Shown here: positions 36,465 through 43,073 of the stretch, in pieces
How positions within the stretch are numbered: the stretch's first letter is position 1
How the letters are laid out: every line of letters starts with the position of its first letter
Assembly (NCBI GenBank): GCA_900315145.1
Contig: OMYE01000010.1
Location: 1 to 43,073, forward strand
DNA length: 43,073 bases
Source: an uncultured Pseudomonadota bacterium
GTDB lineage: Bacteria; Pseudomonadota; Gammaproteobacteria; Enterobacterales; Succinivibrionaceae
Direction: 5' to 3'
The notes under the pieces: generated by a model
Told to the model about the DNA's origin: nothing
What the model saw: only the letters and a program-made list of their open reading frames with translations
The model's database searches: none
Position numbers and translations under genes: made by a program

Positions 36465-36493
36465 ATTAGAATGCCTTTTTTGTAAAAAGTTCA
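36465..36493 (-). promoter_or_regulatory. Promoter of small RNA copy C
   Basis: On the minus strand: TGAACTTTT (36493-36485), 14 bases, TCTAAT (36470-36465), preceded by a strongly AT-rich stretch. Confidence 0.6.
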
Positions 36494-36656
36494 TTTTTTA
36501 TTAAAATATTTTCCATTGAGACTCATATATAAGTTTTATATTACTGATTTTGCAGACAGATGAACGCAATAAGAGGGGATGTATTCTGGATAGATTATTC
36601 AGATATATTGTAGGTAGTTAAACTTGGGAAAGATTCCGGTTATAAATGTTAGAAAG

Positions 36657-36690
36657 AGGAAAAGGAAATTCCGAAGAATTTCCTTTTCCT
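36657..36690 (-). terminator. Rho-independent terminator of rpsT
   Basis: Perfect 15-pair stem (36657-36671 with 36676-36690). Read on the minus strand the loop is TTCG closed by C-G, a very stable tetraloop, and the stem is followed by the T-rich CTTTCT. It lies about 30 bases past the rpsT stop. Confidence 0.85.
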
Positions 36691-36717
36691 GATAACTATA
36701 ACATTAAAGAAATGTTA

Positions 36718-36981
36718 TTAAGCTAAAGCCTTGATCTGAGCACTTAAACGAGACTTATGACGAGCAGCCTTGTTCTTGTGGATTAAACCGTTGCCGGCAG
36801 CACGGTCAAGAAGAACCTGAGCATTGTTGAATGCTACCTTTGCTTCTTCCTTCTTACCTTCAGCGATTAAAGCAACTACCTTCTTAACAGCAGTACGCAT
36901 AGCAGAACGCTGAGCAACATTACGAACACGATTTCTTTCGCTTACAAGCACACGCTTCTTAGCAGATTTGATATTAGCCAA
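36718..36981 (-). CDS. rpsT: 30S ribosomal protein S20
   Basis: Small basic 16S rRNA-binding protein (87 aa): starts [20 protein letters not shown] after the initiator, and its C-terminus is [24 protein letters not shown]. It starts with TTG (36979-36981), preceded by AGGAG at six bases. A UUG start is also known for E. coli rpsT, where it matters for S20 autoregulation, so the same control may operate here. It is monocistronic with a strong terminator. Confidence 0.98.
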   Translation of the reverse strand: MANIKSAKKRVLVSERNRVRNVAQRSAMRTAVKKVVALIAEGKKEEAKVAFNNAQVLLDRAAGNGLIHKNKAARHKSRLSAQIKALA

Positions 36982-37492
36982 AATAAACTCCTAAAATCTA
37001 TAAAAAACAATTTTAAGTAATGCAATAAAAACATATATTGCAGAACCAATGATGTTTAAAATTCAATTTTTGTTAGTGTTATCTTTAAACATACAAACTA
37101 ACAATATTATCCAGTTTTTCAGTTGCCGGCATTATAAATACCTTTGTATAAAAATACAACATAAAAAGCTGAATAAACCTTTTTAAAACAATAGCCGGTT
37201 GTTTCATACAAAGTTTGTCAGTTTGACCTGTTTATGGAAAGCTTTACTGCATAAAGAGACACTTCCCGGAATATAGGATTTCATGAGTATTGCAATCAAA
37301 CCAGGTTTGGACAACAAACGGTGATAATTTTAGCAAATTTTGTGGAAAAAGTCATTTTAATAAAGAATAAATTTAGCAGACTGTTTTCTGTTCATGTGTG
37401 AATTAGTCCAAAGGATAGCTGTTGTGGAATTAAGATGGAGAAAAAGAAGCTTTGGATATGATCTTTAGAAATGCTTTGCAGAGAAAAGACAT
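36982..37492. other. pilY1-rpsT intergenic region
   Basis: About 500 bases without a supported gene. It must contain the rpsT promoter on the minus strand; several AT-rich candidates between 37040 and 37130 exist, but none has a clear -35/-10 pair. Confidence 0.5.
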
Positions 37493-37520
37493 AAAAAAAG
37501 CGGAGCATCGAGCCCCGCTT
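37493..37520 (-). terminator. Rho-independent terminator of the pilY1 gene
   Basis: On the minus strand: AAGCGGGG (37520-37513), seven-base loop, CTCCGCTT (37505-37498) with one wobble, then a run of T to 37493. It starts 31 bases after the stop codon. Confidence 0.9.
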
Positions 37521-37550
37521 CTTTAGTGAATCAAATTACTGCTTTATTAG

Positions 37551-40500
37551 TTAGTAAAGTCTTAACCATGAAGCATTCTTTGATACTTTTGTCGGAGAGG
37601 TCTCACTGGTGTTGCCTGTTGGACCATTTTCATTTGCCTTTGACATCTGGGTATTATCAGTCAGTCTTCCTTCATCATCAAGCTCTAATGTAGTTTCATT
37701 ACTTAAGGAATTAATCTTAACTGTTGATTCATTCTTAATGTTGTAAGGATTAATTGCCCATTTACCTCTCATAATGTATGAGTGACCGCCTCCTTCGCAA
37801 CTGTCTCCTACATTAGGGACATTGACTGTTATGACCATTTCTTCAGTACTCTTTATTATAGGATCAGTATATATACGGGCCAGCCCCTGGTCGTTTTCAC
37901 TGAATCCATTAAGATCGAAATACCAGCCATAAACACGTTTAGGAACAGATTTAATGGAAGGACTTCTGGAGAGTTTGATTTTTTGATTGCCGTTTTTATC
38001 CGTGAGGACACTTTCCTGCAGAGGGAAAAGACATCTTGGAGAAATGGCATCACTGTAGTTATCACAACGTCTTACCATATTGTCACTGCTACTAATATTA
38101 GAAGCGTTAACTTCCGGTTGATTACCGTTCAGGTCTCTAATCATATAGACTGACTGAGTGTCATTATAATACTTGGAAGGGAGTCCCTGATCCGCTTCAG
38201 ACCATAATGCACCGGTACCGAATAATAAGCCAATACCGCCTGACTTATGGTAGGATGTAGCTATCTGAGTGGTGATTGGCTGAGCCTTGTGGCTTGCATC
38301 CATAGCTTTGAAGATTACTTTAGGCTTAGAACCATCAGTTGTACCCCAAAGTTTTGCTTCAGTGGCATCTTCCCCGAGCGAATTCATATCCATTTTCCAA
38401 ACATTACCATACAGGTCACCGAAGTACATAGCCTCATAGTATAATGCCTGAGTTGCTTTTGCATACTCGTCCAGTAAAGTAGAGGTGTAGTCCGAAATTG
38501 GAGATAAGACATTCTTTCTGCTGGTAGAACCCTCACCATACAGATCTTTCCATGGGTCTTCAGCAGGTATATCAATTTCATTGACAATACATGGTCTGTA
38601 CTTTGCAGTAGAACCACACTCAGAATATCTCTTTCCGAGCATATCTACTATTACTAAGCCTGCATTGTCTGATGTGTGATTATAACCACTGCCGAATACA
38701 AGGAACGGGAAGGAAGGATACAGATCTGAGTTCTTATTGGCTAGAGACAGTAATGCCGGAGCTTTTCGCTGTTTACCAATATAGTCTGAATCATGATCTG
38801 AAATTTCCCATAAGAGGAAATCATCGCTAAGAGCCGCCATTCTCGCTTTTGGATCTTGGATACTGGCTAAATTAGCAACACTGGAAACGTTAAGCACGTA
38901 CCCGCCCTTGAAACCAAGACCGTATGTACCGTAGAGATAGGTATTTGTAATCTGGCTTTCAGTTTCGGTTGCTGATGCCTTTATAAATATCTTGTCATAG
39001 TACACTTTAGGCGTGCTGTCTACGAAAGGAATGTGGGCCTTTGTCTGATAGGTTTCGCGTACAAGTTCCATAAGACTTGGTAACATCACTGTTGGTACAT
39101 ATGAAATTATAGGTTTACCATTGAGATCATCAAGGATGTGCAGCATTCCGTCATTTGCTCCGACAGCGATGAACTGTTTGCAGCTTTCCCTATTTGTGTC
39201 AGGGTTCAGCTTGCAGTCCAATTTGAATGCGGTAGCGTCAGAATTAATAATATCACCGAGAACGAAATGCTTATTATTTCTTTCACGTGGTCTTAAAGGA
39301 GTTTCATTTAAGAACGCAAAGTCAATCTTTTGATTTGCTGTATCATTAATTCCTTCATACTTGTCATCACCGGCTAACCAGCGTACAAGCTTATCCACAA
39401 ATACCTGATAATCACTACTTGCATCGATTGCCTCATCGGATATGTTTTCATTGATGAGTTTTCTGAATACGTTATAGCCTGCATTGGCTAACAGACCTTT
39501 TCCAGAGGCTGCTGTTTTATAGTTATTAGAACTGTCTCTCTCGTATGGAATTTCTTCAGCGTAAAGTCGTACCAGCTTTGGAGTATCAGCATCCATGTCA
39601 GCTGTTACGATAAGACGCTCCTCAGGGCTGAGTTTAGCAAACTGATCAGCAGCGTTCCAACCTACACCATCTATGATTTCAAACTGGTAGTTTTGGTCGA
39701 AGGTTGTTTTTCTTAATGAACCATACCAGGTTCCGGCGTCGTACATCGTGCTGTATACGTATTTACTGTTCGGATCATTCTTAGTATCACTGTTTTCCGG
39801 AGTTTTAGCTATTATAAAACTAGAACCTGAAGAAAGAGATTCCTCCATCTTGCTGAGCATTTCCGCAATGCCGTCACGAAGCTTGAGTGGATTTGTTACT
39901 AAATAATAGTTATCCGGCTCAATATTCGGATTTGAGCGAGTTGGTTTTTGGGATGCATTGATACCATATTTGGCAGCATACCAGAGAGGGGATTTTAACC
40001 ATCCTGACTCAGTATTGTTTTCATCAACTCTGAATACACGGCTGGAGGTAACTGTTGTCCCATTAGTTTTAGCAACCTTTCCCATTGAGGAATCCTGATC
40101 ACCGTGAAGACGATAACTGTTTGCTCCGCCGTTAAAGTCTCCGAATTTTGCGTACTGCGTGTATCCTAAATTATATAAAGTCCTTCTGTTTCCGTAATAA
40201 ATCTGGGCATGAGGTTTAATAAAGGTATTATAATAATTCGCTATATTTGAAGAAGTCCAGAATCCCTGATAATTTGGTTCCTGATAATCCCATGAAGGAA
40301 ATAAGCACGCATCACCACCTTTACCGTCTTTACCGGAATTAGCTACCTGAGTAAGACCTGAACTGCCGTCATCTGTGATTTTTCCCCAATGATCTTTATT
40401 CTTGCATGAATCAATGGAGGCATCATTTATAATGGTATCAAGTTCGTACAGGAGTGATTTACATGCTTTATCGTTACCTGCAGACAGTTTTCCTAAATCA

Positions 40501-43073
40501 ACATATACCCCTTCATTTTCTACACCTGTTATTACGTAACCCGCATGCTGAGGTGCATAAGGGTCACCATCCTCATGGGTTAACATGATATGCACGTAGG
40601 TATTTCCATCACTACCCTGAAGAACCTGATATTTATAACCGACAACCCAGTCCATATCATAATCTGAACCATATTCAAAGTCTTCATAGCTGATACGGAA
40701 TACACCTTCGTTGTCGCCTAAACTTTCAACATAGAAATCAGCAACCTGATTGGTTGACTGAACGATTCTGTCTAATCTGTTAATAGGATCATCTTTGTAA
40801 TCAATACCTTTTTTACATGTTGAACTATCACCACTTACGCTCTTGGCAAATGGCAGTATTTCTACGGTTTTTGTGTACTGTTTACCTGAGCTATCGGATA
40901 ATGTAATAGGGATATTGATTTGTGGAAGATTAGGCTTCATGGCTACAACGAATGTTTGCAGATTTAATGCTTTCTCATTGTCATTAGGACCTTTGGTAAC
41001 ACGTAAAGTTTTTCTACTGTATAAAGATGCAACACCGGCAACGTTATAACTACCAAAGCTGAAGGCTACAGCCGGAGCCAGTCCCACGATCTGATTTAAA
41101 TTGGTTACATACTTTTTGGAAGGAATAAACTCATACATTGCAAGAGGATCATTTTTCTTAAATCCTCCTTTCATGCCCCCCATGAAGTAATATCCTGATT
41201 TAAAACCGGATTCATTAGATACAGCACCGGTTTCGTTTTCCACCGCTGTAGTATCCCCTCCGTATGCATTTTTATCTTTTTCGGTGCTATCAAAACTGAT
41301 ATTTTCGTCTGCAATAACGAGTGCATACGGTTTGGCACAGTATTCTGGACTTCCGTCAGGGTATGGATCAATCGCATCAACATGACCGATTTTTAATTCA
41401 GCTTCTTCATAGCCAGTATCTTGATTGGTAAGATCATTGTGTTTAAAATATCTAACCGTCTGATAAAGCATTTCACCGACAGGATTACCCCAGTCGTGAC
41501 ATAATCCTCCCTTCTCATCAGCCATATTCTTTAGATTGTTGTATGATCTAGAGCAGCTGTTGTACACACCGCCTCCATTAGGGTCGCCGTTCCAACCACC
41601 TTCTTTTGCTGCAATGTTAAAACGATCCAGAGAGGCTACAATACCGCAGATTGTGTCACTTCCGGAACAGTTACTTTCTGACAGGGTTTTAAAGTTAAAG
41701 TCTCCGGCAAAATGATCATTATTACTTTCTGTGAATATTTCTTTGCTAAAGTCTCCAATATTGGCGCGTAAAGTTCCCCCTTTGATATTATTCTGCCAGC
41801 TGCCGGATAATAAGCCGAATTTCATTCTAGGAGAGTCGCCCTGACCATACTGCTGCAGAAGACCTGATGGCTGCCAGATAGGATTGGCTTCAGTACCGTA
41901 ATTGTAGCAGCTGTCCAGATCATGGAATTCATCAGTACAGGCAACTACAGCGATACCTTTAGTCTGAACTTCACCGGTGAATAGATTAACATTTGTAGTC
42001 TTACTGCCTTCGGCTTTCTTACTTCTGTCTATACGCTTTTGCTGGGTTGAACCAATAGCATCGTTATTATTACTATTTGTCTGACGGCTTGCCCAGTCCC
42101 AGATATATGCCGGGTTGTCAACAGTTGGAGCTCTTCCTGGCATACCGCTGTTTTTTACCAGACCGTAACGCAGATATGACGGAGACCAGCGCATGGTATT
42201 AGTGAAGGTGTCATTGTCTGTTTTATCGTTGTGTTTTGTATTGCCACTGTCCGGTGATGCAACTAAAAAATACCAGGCATCTTCAGAACTGCCGGTATTT
42301 GATGATACGCCGGCAAAATCCCGAACAGTGAGCTTCTGTTCGTACATAAGATCGGAGAGAACTTTACCCCAGGCGTGGGAATCTCTGACTATACGGGAGT
42401 GGGTTAACAATGAATATTTGTTTTTGTATTTGGTGGTTTTGGCTTCTCCTGAACGTAAGTCAGCTCCTTTGGTGGAACTGTAAACACGTGCTCCGCCATA
42501 TAAAACTTTTCTTATTACGTCTATTCTGCTGGATGTGGCATAGCTTAAAAAGTTACCGCTCCATTCACCACTGGCCCCATCGCAGTATTTTACATCTCTT
42601 GTCGGTTTTGCGGTATCTGCCCACATTTTTAGTGACACATTTTCTTTTGTATCTGCTTCTCTTACTGGAATCCAGTATCCTGGGAATTTCTTGTAGGAAT
42701 TACCACCTTTATCCTGTACAATTCCCTGAGTCGGAGCATTTGTTAAATTTTCAAAACCATCAGAAGTATCAACGTACTTATAACAGTATTTATTATCAAA
42801 CAGCCCGTAATAATCAAATGAAGGATCGAACATAATTTCCAGTTTGCCGTCACCGTCGAGGTCAGTGTAATCTGAATATGCTTCGGTAAACAGATTGTGT
42901 TCGCGTCCCATGGTAATCATAACCAAAGGAGGAACGTTTAAGCCGCCCACGCCAAACGGGATATTGGCTGGTTTGCCTCGCATGATCATAGTTTTATCGT
43001 CATCAGTCAAATTTTCACTGGAATCAGCGTAGACAATCCCGATTGAGGTAGCAATCCCCATGGAGCCTAGTAA
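37551..43073 (-). CDS. pilY1: PilY1-type type IV pilus tip adhesin, N-terminus outside the window
   Basis: Large secreted protein associated with type IV pili (adhesion, mechanosensing, pilus stability in other species). The frame runs off the window at 43073; the first ATG inside (43061) lies within what looks like a signal peptide h-region (LLGSMGIATSIGIVYA, cleavage before DSS), so the true start is further out. More than 1,836 residues are visible. An N-terminal DLDGDGKLE (about residues 67-75) looks like a calcium-binding loop. The C-terminal PilC/PilY1 beta-propeller includes FVLGDIINSDATAF, VGANDGMLHIL, VDSTPKVYYD, YGTYGLGFKGGYVLNV and GDLYGNVWKMDMNS. The chain ends NASWLRLY. No metal-ion-dependent adhesion motif (DxSxS) is evident. 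It is probably the last gene of a minor-pilin operon lying beyond the window. Confidence 0.85.
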   Translation of the reverse strand, partial: LLGSMGIATSIGIVYADSSENLTDDDKTMIMRGKPANIPFGVGGLNVPPLVMITMGREHNLFTEAYSDYTDLDGDGKLEIMFDPSFDYYGLFDNKYCYKYVDTSDGFENLTNAPTQGIVQDKGGNSYKKFPGYWIPVREADTKENVSLKMWADTAKPTRDVKYCDGASGEWSGNFLSYATSSRIDVIRKVLYGGARVYSSTKGADLRSGEAKTTKYKNKYSLLTHSRIVRDSHAWGKVLSDLMYEQKLTVRDFAGVSSNTGSSEDAWYFLVASPDSGNTKHNDKTDNDTFTNTMRWSPSYLRYGLVKNSGMPGRAPTVDNPAYIWDWASRQTNSNNNDAIGSTQQKRIDRSKKAEGSKTTNVNLFTGEVQTKGIAVVACTDEFHDLDSCYNYGTEANPIWQPSGLLQQYGQGDSPRMKFGLLSGSWQNNIKGGTLRANIGDFSKEIFTESNNDHFAGDFNFKTLSESNCSGSDTICGIVASLDRFNIAAKEGGWNGDPNGGGVYNSCSRSYNNLKNMADEKGGLCHDWGNPVGEMLYQTVRYFKHNDLTNQDTGYEEAELKIGHVDAIDPYPDGSPEYCAKPYALVIADENISFDSTEKDKNAYGGDTTAVENETGAVSNESGFKSGYYFMGGMKGGFKKNDPLAMYEFIPSKKYVTNLNQIVGLAPAVAFSFGSYNVAGVASLYSRKTLRVTKGPNDNEKALNLQTFVVAMKPNLPQINIPITLSDSSGKQYTKTVEILPFAKSVSGDSSTCKKGIDYKDDPINRLDRIVQSTNQVADFYVESLGDNEGVFRISYEDFEYGSDYDMDWVVGYKYQVLQGSDGNTYVHIMLTHEDGDPYAPQHAGYVITGVENEGVYVDLGKLSAGNDKACKSLLYELDTIINDASIDSCKNKDHWGKITDDGSSGLTQVANSGKDGKGGDACLFPSWDYQEPNYQGFWTSSNIANYYNTFIKPHAQIYYGNRRTLYNLGYTQYAKFGDFNGGANSYRLHGDQDSSMGKVAKTNGTTVTSSRVFRVDENNTESGWLKSPLWYAAKYGINASQKPTRSNPNIEPDNYYLVTNPLKLRDGIAEMLSKMEESLSSGSSFIIAKTPENSDTKNDPNSKYVYSTMYDAGTWYGSLRKTTFDQNYQFEIIDGVGWNAADQFAKLSPEERLIVTADMDADTPKLVRLYAEEIPYERDSSNNYKTAASGKGLLANAGYNVFRKLINENISDEAIDASSDYQVFVDKLVRWLAGDDKYEGINDTANQKIDFAFLNETPLRPRERNNKHFVLGDIINSDATAFKLDCKLNPDTNRESCKQFIAVGANDGMLHILDDLNGKPIISYVPTVMLPSLMELVRETYQTKAHIPFVDSTPKVYYDKIFIKASATETESQITNTYLYGTYGLGFKGGYVLNVSSVANLASIQDPKARMAALSDDFLLWEISDHDSDYIGKQRKAPALLSLANKNSDLYPSFPFLVFGSGYNHTSDNAGLVIVDMLGKRYSECGSTAKYRPCIVNEIDIPAEDPWKDLYGEGSTSRKNVLSPISDYTSTLLDEYAKATQALYYEAMYFGDLYGNVWKMDMNSLGEDATEAKLWGTTDGSKPKVIFKAMDASHKAQPITTQIATSYHKSGGIGLLFGTGALWSEADQGLPSKYYNDTQSVYMIRDLNGNQPEVNASNISSSDNMVRRCDNYSDAISPRCLFPLQESVLTDKNGNQKIKLSRSPSIKSVPKRVYGWYFDLNGFSENDQGLARIYTDPIIKSTEEMVITVNVPNVGDSCEGGGHSYIMRGKWAINPYNIKNESTVKINSLSNETTLELDDEGRLTDNTQMSKANENGPTGNTSETSPTKVSKNASWLRLY

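Noticed and set aside
34377-36493. The three hairpins as integron attC sites
   Set aside because: They lack the paired core-site motifs of attC, the recombinase shows P4-type rather than IntI features, and each hairpin is followed by a T run that fits transcription termination.
34294-36717. Integration of the recombinase into a tRNA or tmRNA gene
   Set aside because: No tRNA-like sequence or direct att repeats could be found at either edge of the region.
1-43073. CRISPR arrays, rRNA and tRNA genes, insertion sequences
   Set aside because: No regularly spaced repeats, rRNA stretches, T-loop-like motifs or transposase frames were recognised; a covariance-model scan was not possible.

Overview
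The window looks like the core chromosome of a fairly AT-rich gammaproteobacterium. The run rpsB-tsf-pyrH-frr-uppS-cdsA-dxr-rseP-bamA-skp-lpxD-fabZ-lpxA-lpxB-rnhB-dnaE-accA-tilS is close to the Escherichia coli order, and proteins match their E. coli or Vibrio counterparts residue for residue at catalytic sites. Succinivibrionaceae (Aeromonadales) is my best guess for the family, but that is inference without a database search.

Layout. 93-5950: an nqrABCDEF operon for the sodium-pumping NADH:quinone oxidoreductase, closed by a strong terminator. Its nqrB is broken near the 5' end: the N-terminal coding segment is in another frame and about 25 codons are missing. 6258-9743: glnD (nitrogen sensing) and dapD (lysine/peptidoglycan precursor), converging on map (9872-10672, minus) with a shared bidirectional terminator. 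11022-12995: rpsB-tsf with a clear promoter, a long leader with pseudoknot potential and an intercistronic hairpin. 13283-26479: pyrH, frr, then the envelope block: undecaprenyl-PP synthase, CDP-diglyceride synthase, DXP reductoisomerase, site-2 protease RseP, BamA, Skp and the lipid A genes lpxD-fabZ-lpxA-lpxB. 26675-34293: rnhB, dnaE, accA, tilS, separated by gaps with large inverted repeats.

34294-36717 is the accessory-looking part. A lone tyrosine recombinase (35083-36225, plus) is flanked by three copies of a small minus-strand module. Each copy has the promoter-like pair TGAACTTTT-N14-TCTAAT with identical spacing, a 70-90 nt transcribed stretch without a convincing ORF, and a hairpin followed by a T run. 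I recognise no known RNA family; these are candidate paralogous small RNAs associated with the recombinase and are the most interesting signal here.

36718-36981 (minus) is rpsT with a TTG start and its own terminator. 37551-43073 (minus) is most of a very large PilY1-type pilus-tip protein whose start lies past the window end. No rRNA, tRNA, CRISPR array or insertion sequence was recognised.
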